A stretch of 64,000 bases of DNA, from positions 50,220,491-50,284,490 of the forward strand of contig OX439128.1 of NCBI GenBank assembly GCA_949318235.1. Reading direction: 5' to 3'. The notes under the pieces are model-generated. The model worked only from the letters and a program-made list of their open reading frames with translations. It made no database searches and had not been told where the DNA came from. The position numbers and the translations under genes were made by a program. The first letter of the stretch is position 1. Every line of letters begins with the position of its first letter. The stretch is from Ecdyonurus torrentis. Its lineage: Eukaryota > Arthropoda > Insecta > Ephemeroptera > Heptageniidae. This document shows positions 43,985 through 55,295 of the stretch, in pieces.

Positions 43985-44785
43985 ATACATTAAGACTTAA
44001 TACATGTAACATTAAAAGTTATATCAATTCCTTTAGAATTCATTCATTATTTGTCAACTCTGCTTTTACCTAGCAATTTTTTTTCTACTCTTTTCTATAG
44101 AATGCATCATTATATCTAATGTTAAAGTTATGATGTCTACTAAGGTACATTAATGTCATAAATATGAAAATATAAAACGTGAAAAAATATTACAAAAGTA
44201 TAAAAAAATACAAAAAAGGAAAAAAAATCCATTAAAAGTATCGAAAACAATTATAATAATACAAAAACTGTACAAACATCTCTTAAAAGTGTGAAGTATT
44301 TATTGTACAAGAAAAAAAGTGAAAAAAAATCCCTTAAAAATTGCAAACTTCTAAAAGTAAAAAAAAAAAATGAAAAACTGTAGAAAAAAACTAAAAAGTA
44401 AAACAAAAACACTAAAAAAGTATCAAAATAACTACTGTATTGTTACAATTAGAGTAGAAAATTTCTTAAAAGTGTAAAAAAACAATAGCAAAAATATTTA
44501 AAAAAAAATAAAAAACATCTAAAAAGTAACAAGTATGAAAAAACACTAAAAAAAGTTCAAAATTAAAACAAATTCGTAAAAGCGTACAAACTTTTATGTA
44601 AAAATGTTTTAAAAATCCAAAAAAGTGTGAAAAAAATTAACAAACGTAAAAAGTAAAACAATAAAAATAAAAGTGTACGAATGTTTACTTCAAATTGTGA
44701 AAAAAAAATTAAAAAGTGTAAAAAAAAACTTAAAAACACGTTAAAAGTAAAAAAATCTACAAAAAAGTACTATTTTTTACAAAAA
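43985..44785. repeat. A-rich degenerate part of the AAGTGT tandem array
   Basis: Spacer upstream of PolB with no credible frame. After about 170 bp of mixed AT-rich sequence, AAAAAGTGTAAAA-like words recur at irregular steps of roughly 60-100 bp. It reads as an older, diverged extension of the regular array that follows. Confidence 0.7.
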
Positions 44786-45700
44786 AGTGTAAAAAAAACA
44801 GTAAATAGTGAAAAAAAAAACACTAAAAAATCTCAAAATTGTAAAAATGTACCTCAAAAAAATACTAATTGTTACTAAAAAGTGTTTAAAAACACTTCAT
44901 TGTGTGAAAAAACACTTAAAAAACGTTAAAATGTAAAAATTTACAAAAAAAATAACCAAGTTTTACTACAAAGTGTTTAAAAAACACTTTATTGTTTATA
45001 AAACACTTCAAAAACGGTAAAATGTAAAAAAAAAATTACAAAAAAAGAACAAGTTTTTACAAAAAAGTGTTAAAAAACACTTAATTGTGTAAAAAAACAC
45101 TTCAAAAAAGTCAAAATGTAAAAAATTTACAAAAAAAGTACCAAGTTTTACTAAAAAATGTTAAAAAACACAAAATATTGTGAAAAAACACTAAAAAAAT
45201 GTATAATTGTAAAAAAATTTCAAAAAAAAGAACCAAGTTTTACTAAAATGTGTTAAAAAACACTAAATATTGAGAAAAAACACTAAAAAAAAGGTAAAAT
45301 TGTAAAAATTTCACCAAAAAAGGAACAATTTTTACTAAAAAGTGTTGAAAAATACTAAATATTGTGAAAAAACACTAAAATAATGTAAAATTGTAAAAAT
45401 TTCCCTTAAAAAGTACCAATTTTTACTAAAAAGTGTTCAAAAACACTAAATATTGTGAAAAAACACTAAAAAAATGTAAAATTGTAAAAATTTCCCTAAA
45501 AAAGTACCAATTTTTACTAAAAAGTGTTAAAAAACACTAAATACTGAAAAAAACACTAAAAAAACGTAATAATGTGAAAAAGTTCCTAAAAAAGTACCAA
45601 CTTTTATGTGTAAGTGTTAAAAAACACTAAAAAAGATTACAAAACAACTAAAAATTGTTCAATAATTAAATAAATTGATTAAAAATTTGTTTATGACAAT
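44786..45700. repeat. Tandem array of about ten 91-bp AT-rich palindromic units
   Basis: AGTGT-type starts fall at 44786, 44881, 44972, 45066, 45157, 45249, 45341, 45432, 45523 and 45613, so the step is 90-95 bp. Most units contain the hairpin AGTGTTnAAAAACACT, then TTGTGAAAAAACACTA, AAATTGTAAAAATTTC and CCAATTTTTACTAAAA. The last units are the most alike. It lies between the divergent PolB (-) and three-exon (+) genes, where an origin or enhancer would fit. Confidence 0.9.
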
Positions 45701-45837
45701 ATAATAATCAATAATTACGAGTATAACACGTATATAATAGTAAAATGTGTTAAAAAAACAAAATAATAAAAAAAAAATCATGAATTTTAAAAATATAGTT
45801 AATTTGCTACCTTATCTTATTTTATTATTATATTTAA

Positions 45838-46169
45838 GGGAGTAGGGGACCGACGTCGGCCATTAGACTCAAACTTTTATCGGCAAAAAAATCTGAAATT
45901 TTGCACAATGATACTTATGCTTAGGACAATTTCAAATATATAAAATTTTTGGGGGGTCACCGTGCAAATTAATTTTATATGATTTTTTGAAATTTTAAGC
46001 CCATAAGGCATAATGTTAATTTCAATAATTTTTTTCTTTTTTTTTTGGACGGTGACACATCTTGAAATTTTTATCACGGCTAGGTGTGACCCTTAGCTAC
46101 ACAATGATACCAAATTTAGACCCAAAACATGAGCTAGTTTTTGAGATATAAGGTCGGTCCCCTACTCCC
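45838..46169. mobile_element. TTAA-flanked miniature transposon nested in the Polinton
   Basis: 332 bp with exact terminal inverted repeats GGGAGTAGGGGACCGAC / GTCGGTCCCCTACTCCC, flanked on both sides by TTAA (45834-45837 and 46170-46173). TTAA duplications are used by piggyBac and Kolobok elements; I cannot choose between them. No transposase is encoded, so it is non-autonomous. The short minus-strand frame inside (45877-46077) is not gene-like. Confidence 0.85.
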
Positions 46170-46173
46170 TTAA

Positions 46174-46614
46174 CCGTAATTTAAAATTTTAAGTGTTATT
46201 TCTTTCACAATAGTATTAAAAAAATGGAAAAAAAAAATAAAATTCATACAAATTAATGAAATTGTTTAATTTATATGTTAAATCTCAAAAAAAGTGATTG
46301 TGCATTATTTAATAAACAAAATAACGATAAAAAAAGTCACTATATTAAAATACCAGTTCATTTTTTTCAACATCATTATATTAAATGTTTTTAAACTGAA
46401 ATTCAAAAATAAAAGTATGAAATCTTTTATTCTGGCTACGCTAGATGGCGTCAGCTGTTTTGAAAAAAAAAAAAAAAAAAAAAAAAAACTCCACTTTTTT
46501 GGAACTACTTCTCTTACACCTGTCGGCACTTGTGATTTTAAGACTTTAATACAGTGCATTTTTGAAGTGGTGTCAAGTGACAAGTAAAACGTTCTCCGCT
46601 TGTGTTTACATATC
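46174..46614 (+). promoter_or_regulatory. 5' flank of the three-exon gene
   Basis: AT-rich sequence with a 24-A run near 46465-46488. Just upstream of the ATG the composition becomes more balanced and TACAGTGCA occurs near 46550, a possible CAGT initiator. No clear TATA box is seen. I see no gene here. Confidence 0.35.
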
Positions 46615-47909
46615 ATGGATGACACATTAAGTTCGGGCGCGGGAGCTTTGGAAGAAATTGAACAGGCTATGGCTAATCTGCATGATAGTCAGTCAACAAT
46701 CGAGTTAAACGTAAGTTAACCTTTTATTATTTTTGTATTTTTAAGATAACACAATTTTTTACTCCTTGTTAAAAGATGTCACACATTATTTATTTTATTT
46801 TTTTTAATTAGGAGAGCAATGACTCGGGCCATTCTTCGGACAGTCGAATTACGTACATGTCTAATGCAACCGAGAACGATGATTATATTACTGTCAGCGA
46901 TGCTGCGGAGGCGATTTTTCTTCAGGAGAACAGGCTCGCTCAGATCAGTATTCAGCGTTTACGATTAGAAAATCGACGTGAACGTCTTGCGCATGGTTAC
47001 ATCCATGTGCCTCGTCTTTACCAGCCCGAGCCAGCATTATTCAACGAGACGATTGAAAACGATGACCATCTTCACGCCAATGCATTAGACTTCTTGCCTG
47101 CACCTCCACCGTCCCCGAATATGGATCATTCATTATCGAATGACCATATTAACTTGTTGGATCAAATCCTGCAAGATGCTGCAGAGGAGGACAACTCATA
47201 TGGTAATATGATCAATATTGTATCACCAAACCACGCTGAATATAATGGGAACATCGATGAGGTGCCACTCTATGATGTTTTACATTCCCCCCTTCAAAAT
47301 GTCGAGTACCACGGATGGCAGCCCGAAGAATGGAGCTCTCAGCCGGAGCCAGCCAGATGCTCCACACCACAGCCTGGGCCATCCAGCAGAGACAATTACG
47401 AACCAATTAATGTATCACCTATCACTCCAAGATTCGAAGATACACCCCGAGCCCGCCGTGAACGTAGGAGTTCGGTGATTGCATACCATAACCAGCCGAG
47501 AAATCAAACCCCGTACTACAGACGGAGGAGCGACAGGACAAATCACAATGTAAGTTAAAACACACACACACGCACTTAAACACACACACACACACATACA
47601 CACACACACACACAAACGCACACACACACACGTAAACACACACACACACGTACACACGCACACACACACACACATACACACACACAAACGAACGTATATA
47701 AAAGCTAATATTTTTTATTTATATATTTTTAGGTGTGCGGTGCAGCCAGAAACTTGATAGAGGCTACAAAAGAAATTGTCCACAGCATGATGGATGTCAT
47801 CCGTGAACGCCCCCAAATTCAAGACAATCTGGAGAACTTCTATGACACCATTCGATCATTGGGGATGGTTTTAGATGAGTATTCATCAGAATCCAGCAAT
47901 GAGGAGTAA
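46615..47909 (+). CDS. Unrecognised three-exon Polinton accessory gene
   Basis: Exons 46615-46710, 46812-47549 and 47733-47909 join in frame (all introns phase 0) into 336 aa. Intron 1 (101 bp) is GTAAGT...TTTTAATTAG; intron 2 (183 bp) is GTAAGT...TATTTTTAG and holds a CA repeat. The frame of exon 2 stays open into exon 1 and exon 3 only with this splicing; unspliced readthrough stops at once. The protein is acidic at the N-terminus, then has a short R/E/L-rich helix ([14 protein letters not shown]), a P/S/D-rich middle, a basic patch ([17 protein letters not shown]) that could be a nuclear signal, and a helical 58-residue C-terminus. I recognise no domain and see no LxCxE motif. Its position suggests an early or host-modulating role, but that is inference. 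Confidence 0.75.
47559..47692. repeat. CA/CACG microsatellite in intron 2
   Basis: Imperfect (CA)n with interspersed CG and TA. The long Cys/Val frames on the opposite strand are translations of this repeat and not genes. Confidence 0.9.
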
Positions 47910-48689
47910 TATCCCCCCCCCCCTTTTTTAAAAAAAAATTATTTCATAACATATTTTTCTCAAAGTAAAATTTTAATAAACAATATAATTCAACTCATAA
48001 TATGTTCATAACTTTTATTTTAATATACAGAGATGTATATACATATACCCTTCATAGATATAAATTCTTAGACTGAGTTAAAAAATAGAATAAATTTAAA
48101 AAAAAACTTACCTTTTAGTTTTTTCTCTCTCTTCCATCTTAGTTTAAAACCACAGCTCCGTTCAAACAGATAAAAAAATCTTCTTTGAGCTCAGAACGCT
48201 TTTTACAAATGAATAAAAAAGTTGTTGAGCTTTAGCTTTTATACTAAAAATTCCAACGGTTATATAATAATAGTTGTCATATTTCTCCTATATTTTTTTT
48301 TTATGTATATGACTATTCTTATATAATCATATAAATGTGGCAACGCAGCATTAAATCATAAAAAGGATATAAAAAAATAAATATTGGAGAAATAAAAACC
48401 TTAAAGTTAAATATTTTATATAATAATAAAAGACGCTATGTGTATATGTAAACATCAAAGAAAAAAAGACCGCAAAAATTAAAAAAAATATTTGCCTAAA
48501 AAAATATAATAGATTTATCATATACACATAGCATCTTTTATTATTACATAAAAATTTGGTAAAAAGCCGCCTTATATAAAAAAAAAAGTTAATAATAAAG
48601 AAAAAAGGAATTGGTAGAAAAAGGTACTATATGAAGTTATTTTATTGATGGTTACAAAATTTAATTCAATTTTACAATTATGGGTCAAG
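47910..48689. other. 3' flank of the three-exon gene, with a 28-bp-arm hairpin
   Basis: An AATAAA sits about 65 bp after the stop (AATTTTAATAAACAAT). The arms 48421-48448 and 48519-48546 are inverted copies (27 of 28 matching; core AGACGCTATGTGTATATG) around a 70-bp A-rich loop. No open frame of note is present. Confidence 0.7.
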
Positions 48690-49430
48690 CCGCTTTTATC
48701 AAAGAAAAAAAATTCTATTTTGTGAATTTTTTTATATCAAGTATCGATTTTTATTTTATTCAAAAAAAGGTATAAATCGGAGAGATGTAAAAAAAAATAG
48801 TAAAAAAAATACACTTGCAGTTAAAATTCATTTAGGGGGGACAGAAGACCATAAAACAGGTCCCCGGCTACTGTACATGCCGCCTACATAAACCGCTTTT
48901 ATCAAAGAAGAAAAAAAAAACTTTCTATTTTACAAATTTTTTATATCAAGTATCCCTTTTTAATTTATTCAAAAAAGGTATACATCGGCAAGATGTAAAA
49001 AAAAAAATAGTAAAAAAAAATACACTTGCAGTTAAAATTCATTTAGGGGGGACAGAAGACCATAAAACAGGTCCCCGGCTACTGTACATGCCGCCTACAT
49101 AAACCGCTTTTATCAAAGAAGAAAAAAAAAACTTTCTATTTAAAAATTTTTTATATCAAGTATCCCTTTTTAATTTATTCAAAAAAAGGTATACATCGGC
49201 AAGATGTAAAAAAAAAATAGTAAAAAAAAATACACTTGCAGTTAAAATTCATTTAGGGGGGACAGAAGGCCATAAAACAGGTCCCCGGCTACTGTCATGC
49301 CGCCTACATAACACCAGGTACACGTCGGCAAGCATAAAAAGAAGCGGTGACGATTAAAATTCACACAGGGAGATCGGTATGACATAAAACAGGTTACCGT
49401 CTAATGTACAAGCCGCCTATAACATCTCAA
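48690..49430. repeat. Tandem repeat of about 207 bp beside the right terminus
   Basis: Units start with CCGCTTTTATCAAAGAA at 48690, 48893 and 49104, and a shortened, diverged fourth unit covers about 49312-49430. Each unit ends with the conserved block GGGGGGACAGAAG...CCATAAAACAGGTCCCCGGCTACTG (in part), then GCCGCCTACAT. Units 2 and 3 are almost identical, which points to recent expansion. Confidence 0.92.
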
Positions 49431-49457
49431 TCGGCGGACAGTATGGTAAAATGGCTC

Positions 49458-49584
49458 CAGGCTATGAACATCAAAGAGGATAGCCGCCGATTTTGCTCCT
49501 CAACAGTTATGCTAATTTTGACAGGCTGTTATGTCATACCTGTTACTCGTTACTCTGTGCCAGAAACGGTAATATCCTTCTACT
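49458..49584 (-). repeat. Right terminal inverted repeat of the Polinton
   Basis: Reverse-complement partner of 28788-28914 (122 of 127 positions identical). It ends in CCTTCTACT followed by the AATATT duplication. On its inner side it adjoins the degenerate fourth unit of the 207-bp tandem repeat. Confidence 0.95.
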
Positions 49585-49590
49585 AATATT

Positions 49591-50861
49591 AAATGGTTAA
49601 GTATGCTTAAGAATGATTTATGTTAATTTTAAATTGATTCAATCATATACAAAGTTATACATATAAAAGACAAATAATCATAAAAACATAAATTTATTAA
49701 TAATAAAGAATTGCACTAGTTGTTATTATTAATATATTAAATGTGCATTTTATAAAGCTAAAGCTTCTAATGCACTTAAAAAAAAAAAAAAAAAAAGCAC
49801 ATAAAACTTCATTAAACCGGATTTCAGTTTGATGACGTCACTTAGCAGTGCAGACTTTATTCAATTGAAGTGAGAAGAGCGCGTGCTATGCTTGCTGCCT
49901 GCTTGCTAGCTTGTGCTAATCAGGATCAAATAGAAGAGTACCTTACATTACTTTGTTTATCACTCACTACAAAGCAGAAATCAATTATGATTTATTTCTA
50001 TATATGTCAACGTTTTATTTATTTATTAATAGATGATTGTTATTATTATTAAGATGGCATTATAGAGAATGAAAAGTTGTTTATTTATGATTGTAATTCT
50101 GAATGACAGTAAAAGTAACTTTCATACATTGGGGTATGATTCATAAAAAAAACTTAGGTCAAGAACTTAGAAATTCAAAATATGCTTAAAAATCCTATGA
50201 TTTTAGGATTTCTATAAGGTCTTTAAGCTGTAAAAGTTCTATGATAAAATTGCACCCCATATATACCCCTATTGTGAATAAAATGTAGTATAATAATAAT
50301 ATATGTACACTCTGGCCAAAACAAGGTCGTTCCCGCCAAAAGCTGTCTCCGCGGTGCTAAACCAATCAGAGAGCGTGTTATAAACCTACTAGCCAATCAC
50401 AGTTAACTTTACATAGTTAATTACACTGTATCCACTCGAACTAGTGTTGGGAGAAGTGTATACCCGTATTCCTTTAACACCACTGGCTAACTTCCGGTTA
50501 CCTGTTAAACTCAGGTAAGGTGCTACCTTTTACAAAGTTAAATAAGTGAGCTTCTATAGCATGAACACGCAGGTAAATAATATGCACTTTTTGGTTAGCA
50601 TTAGTGCACTACCTGTATAGCTGTTTCACCTGTAATTATCATTTTTATAACGTAGTGACTGATTTGATCATTATTAAACCTATAAATTGTATTATCACTA
50701 TACATAAATGTTTTTTTTAAAGTGTATACATTAAATGTGTAATGTTTGAAACTTAACAGGTGTGATAAAAATCAACATTTATTAAATTTCACCCGCAATT
50801 AATTTTTAGTATAATAGATTCTCAGCACTAATTTTTAAAATGCTCCAATGTATAAAGTAAC

Positions 50862-50952
<91 letters not shown>

Positions 50953-51602
50953 CGTGAATATAAATTTGTAATTACCACACACCTTAAAATCCCAGAAAGA
51001 AATTTTTGTGGTTTATTGGATCTTTGCCAAAAAAAAAAAAAAAAACACTCACAAGTGTTTTGTAACATGAAGAAGTCACCAAAAAGGTGTAGATATATAT
51101 ATTTTTTTTATCTTATTTTAGTAGTATGATGTAAGAGAATGTCTTATTTGCAATTGTATGTATGTATTATACAGGTATAATGTAATAAAGAAAAAGTATG
51201 AAATAAAGTTATGTTGATGTAAAAACGTGATTAATTACAAAGTAAAAAAGTTAACTGTTATGTTTCTTTACAGTCGGAAACAATATAATAAATTAACATT
51301 ATAACAAAGATATAACTTCATATAACATACATACATGATTGATAAATGTTTTCCTTTACTTATTGTTGTAAAGATATAAAGTTAGAGAGAGAAAAAAAAC
51401 TTAAAATGATATGATCCAGAAAAATATACATATACATAAGTAATATACATTTAATATGCGGGTGGGTTATACCCCAAAGCGTGTATATAAATATACAATC
51501 ATGCAAGAGAAGAAGAAGAAAAAACATTCTTCTTGGTCTTGAAAACGAGTAAATTCAAGGATAAAGTCAGAGAAATAAAAAGAGCAGTTCAATTTTATAC
51601 AC

Positions 51603-51651
<49 letters not shown>

Positions 51652-52187
51652 AAGAAAGAAAGAAAGAAAGAAATTCGCATCAAGTTTTTTTTTATATAAA
51701 TATACTCGCAATTCTTTACTTCCAAAAGTGGTTACGAATGTAAAATGCAACAGAACATAAAAAAAAAAAATATTTATATATTTTATAAAGAAGTTCAACA
51801 AGTTCTTTTTTTTATTATTATTATTAATAATAAAGAAAGCTAATTTTTATTACAATTTCATACTAAAAATAGACCTGAACTTTTTATTTAACCCTAAAGT
51901 TTTGATAACTTTAAATTTGTCAGATTATTTTAATGACAATTTAATTCAAAGGGGTTAAAAAGTTATTATTAGGTTGAGTTAACCCCGAGAAAAGATCTTT
52001 TATTGCCCATGAAAGAAAATAAAAAAAAGTTTAATACATAAATAAATAACTAGGTCTTTATAGTGTTTGCCAAACATAGTCATAACAAGTATAAAGGTGA
52101 AGTTCGTGTCCTTCAATTTTTAATATCCAACAACTGTCTCTGATTACATTTCTATACAAGAGCAATATTTTATGATTGAACCAATTA
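49591..52187. other. Right flank of the Polinton, non-coding
   Basis: A GC-richer patch at 50310-50520 has two CCAAT boxes (CCAATCAGAGAGCG, CCAATCACAG) and, downstream, CAGGTAAGG resembling a splice donor. It might be a promoter with a 5' non-coding exon on the plus strand, but no coding sequence follows that I can support. An (AT)n is at 50863-50951 and a poly-A/AAAG tract at 51604-51673. Confidence 0.45.
50863..50951. repeat. (AT)n microsatellite
   Basis: About 44 AT units. Ile/Tyr frames on both strands are repeat artefacts. Confidence 0.97.
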
Positions 52188-52453
52188 TACAGTGGTTACT
52201 TTCATATAAAAGTCGATGCCATATTATGTGAACACTATAAAATGGAAAAAATTGCAAAGCCAAAAAATACTTATCAATATTTTTGAGAGAATTGATGCTG
52301 TTAAAAGGTTATTAATTTTCAAGTATGCAAGAAAAAAAATTAAAATTTCAAAGAAAATAGCCAAAAACCACATTTGTCCTATGTTAAACAACATCGCTCT
52401 AGTATGGTGTCGAAGCGCATTCAGTATGACGTCATGCGCATACACCCCATACA
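52188..52453 (+). mobile_element. Miniature element, family A
   Basis: Contains CATATAAAAGTCGATGCCAT, TATTTTTGAGAGAATTGATG, AAAATAGCCAAAAACCACA and the TATGACGTCATGCGCATACA end. Fourth copy in the window. Followed by family-B-like AT-rich sequence at about 52500-52660. Confidence 0.75.
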
Positions 52454-54391
52454 TTATTCTATATACATATCAGTTCGCCTTATATAGTACACGAAAAGAA
52501 TAAATTACTTAATTTATGCTGTATTTATTTCATTATTGCATTGCTAAATTATAACAACATTAATAATTATGTTGTACAATATAATATTCATGTTTTATTA
52601 ACATTATGAAATTATAATATACTGCATAAATTATGTTGTGTATTTTGAACAAATTGTGTTGAAAATTAGCTTTTTTTTTTTTTTTTTCGTGTACGTGTAT
52701 ACGTATATACTTAATTTATTTAACACTTTTCTATTTACCACATGCAAGCATAATACGCTTTAATAAAAAGAGTTTTACTATAAACACTACTTTGTTCATT
52801 TCATTAAAAATGTAAAAACTACATTTTTGGGTGTAAAATCTTACATGAACACCATATTCAGGACCATTACTATAGAAATATAATTTCAGGAATAAAATTA
52901 TGATTTTCTAATTGATTTTTCAATTATTTGCTTTTAAAAGTAAAGATTTCACTTGAAAAAAAAATATAAAATGACAAATTTTTTCAATCTAATGTGTGCT
53001 TTGCAAAATTGTGTTCTGAAATCTATAATCGTTAATTGCTCTAATCAGCTGTTTTGAGCCCCCCCCCCCCTCCTTGCCATGCTTGCTCGACATCAAGGCG
53101 ACAGGTTGCACCTCATAAAACAAACGTAATCACAAAAGTATTGCATACTTCCTCTATGTATGTGTGCTGGAATTTTTATATACTATTTACACACTCTACT
53201 CTCAAGAATTTTTATTATACTCTAATTAAAAGTATCAAATTTACACCTCGTTTCTTAACTATAATGTTGTAAAACAAAAAAATTATAATAAATTAAAAAT
53301 TAAAGTTCAAGGTTTAGTAATTTTATATATAACAATGTATAATATAATATTATTATGTGAAAAAAATAAAATAAATTATTTTAAATTAAACTTAAAAGTA
53401 ATTTATTATTAACTTAATTAGCTTTAATATAATTAAATTGTAATTTTAATTGTATTTTATTTTATTTCAAGTTCACTGTCACGTAATATATTTTATTTTA
53501 TAAATAAAACTATAAAGTGAAAAAAACAAAAACAAAATAACATTTGTATATATAATTTAAATGTAAAAAACCTACGTATTTAATTTACATATATGAAAGG
53601 AACAAATTAGACATTTTATCTAATTAAATATCTCTCGCCCGCTTGTTATTGTGATGCATATATGTATATGTTCATTATGCTCATGTCAGAGTGTGTGTGT
53701 GTGTGTGGTGCAGAGTACTTATACTTAGTTTACTTTGTATGTACTGCACATACAATATCATGTTGACAATTCCAAAGTTCTACTCTCTATTGTTTTTAAA
53801 AATAATTAAGGACTGCATGGAGCTTAAATTTAATCTACATAATATAGAAACAAAACTACTTCTATACGTATATGTATTTGAATTTTAACTTTTTATTTTT
53901 TTAAATATAGTTTTTTTTTTACATCAGTGCAGATAATGATGTATATAAATCCTGTTTCCTTGCTCCAAAAAATACGCAACTCCATTTAAAAAGCATTAGA
54001 AGATCGTCATTTTTTTCGTGGTTTGGAGCACCCCCCCCCCCCCCCCCCCCCATCCCCAAAGTGTACAAAAAACAGAATTGCGACATAAAAATTTACTCTA
54101 TGTCTTATGAAAAAAGCACATAATATTTATATAGAGTATTTCGTTAATTAAAGTCTCCAAATTAATTAGTTTTACATGTCCATAAAAGGCAATATATTAA
54201 AATATTAACGTGTTTTGATATTTTTTTGTTTTTGCATAACAAAAAGCACAATGCTTCCCATTTTAAGACATTAAGTAATTTTTGCTATGCACTTTGTTAT
54301 GCAAAAACTAAAAATATCTAAAAAAATAATAATAATAATATAAAAAAAAAAAAAAAAAGACTAACATCAGCGTCTTTACATAAATAGTATT
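52454..54391. other. AT-rich non-coding stretch with a hairpin element
   Basis: A diverged relative of the 2487 element covers roughly 53935-54050 and contains a long C run. A hairpin element at about 54217-54318 has inverted arms around TTTTTGCATAACAAA. A C run lies near 53059-53070. No gene supported. Confidence 0.6.
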
Positions 54392-54399
54392 ATGACACC

Positions 54400-54489
54400 C
54401 AGGGTCGGACTGGTCATTTAAGTTGGTCAGGAATTCCTGACCGGGCCCCCCTGGGCTGGGGGCCCTTTGCTCGCTAATAAACAAAAATG

Positions 54490-54520
<31 letters not shown>

Positions 54521-55258
54521 AGAAGAAGAAGAAGAAAGTTGAAAGGAAAAGAGTTAAAAAAATTTAAAAATTCCATCAAATTACACACATACTTATTATT
54601 TGATTCACATCTTAAATTAAAGCGCTCATCAATAATACGTGAATGGTGTAATTATGATTTATTATTTACTATATTTACTTATTTCATTGCCCAAGAACTA
54701 TATTTTATGAACTATTCTCTTATCTCAACACCTTCACAAACCTAGGTTAATTTATTTTCCAGTATTCAGCCTTTAAGATTTCTTCTTCTTCTTTTTTTTT
54801 TTTTTTATCTACGAGTCATTACAAAGTATAATTATGCAAATTTGACTGAAATATTTAATTCATATATACTAAAAAATATTAACAATTGTGTCGCAAAAAA
54901 AAAAAAATAAATAAAATTAAAGAAAAGAAAAGAAGAGAGAGAGAGAGATTATAGTGGAATAAAAAAATATTAAACTGTTACCTATTACAGAACAAAGAGG
55001 AATACCAAGAAATTTTAAGGGGTAGTTTTCAAAAAAACATTATATATAAAAGAGGACACATTGTCCTAAATCGATAAATATGTGAATATTTTAATTTTTA
55101 GTTCATTTAGTATTTTTAATTAATTTTTAAAAGACGCAAAATGACCTCACAGTGATAATCAGCTTTTTCCTATGCCCAGACAATTTAAAGTTATCAAACA
55201 TATAACGTAATTTTTCAATTTTCTAAAATTCGGGACAATATGTTCTCTTTTAGAATAT

Positions 55259-55295
<37 letters not shown>

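Larger units (their letters stand above)
28788..49584. mobile_element. Complete Polinton/Maverick (adintovirus-like) integrated element
   Basis: Seen directly: the element opens with AGTAGAAGG and closes with CCTTCTACT, and it is flanked on both sides by AATATT (28782-28787 and 49585-49590), a 6-bp target duplication. It carries the full Polinton gene set with open frames: protein-primed PolB, retroviral-type integrase, packaging ATPase, adenain-like protease, major capsid protein and penton. It also carries a pX-like core protein and a pVI-like small protein of the kind reported for adintoviruses. AG/CT termini, a 6-bp duplication and a length of 15-25 kb are the family's known hallmarks. 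The intact frames and near-identical inverted repeats suggest recent insertion. Whether it still makes particles cannot be read from the sequence. Confidence 0.96.

Noticed and set aside
44786..45700. CRISPR array
   Set aside because: Regular spacing is present, but the whole unit is repeated and there are no unique spacers or cas genes; it is a tandem repeat in a eukaryotic element.
47415..47687. Cys/Val-rich minus-strand frames over intron 2 of the three-exon gene
   Set aside because: Produced by the CA repeat; they overlap the real exon on the other strand.
46615..47909. LxCxE-containing oncoprotein of the adintovirus oncoid type
   Set aside because: I looked for the RB-binding LxCxE motif in all three exons and did not find it.
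50835..51129. Ile/Tyr-rich frames (also 58820-59043)
   Set aside because: Translations of (AT)n microsatellites.
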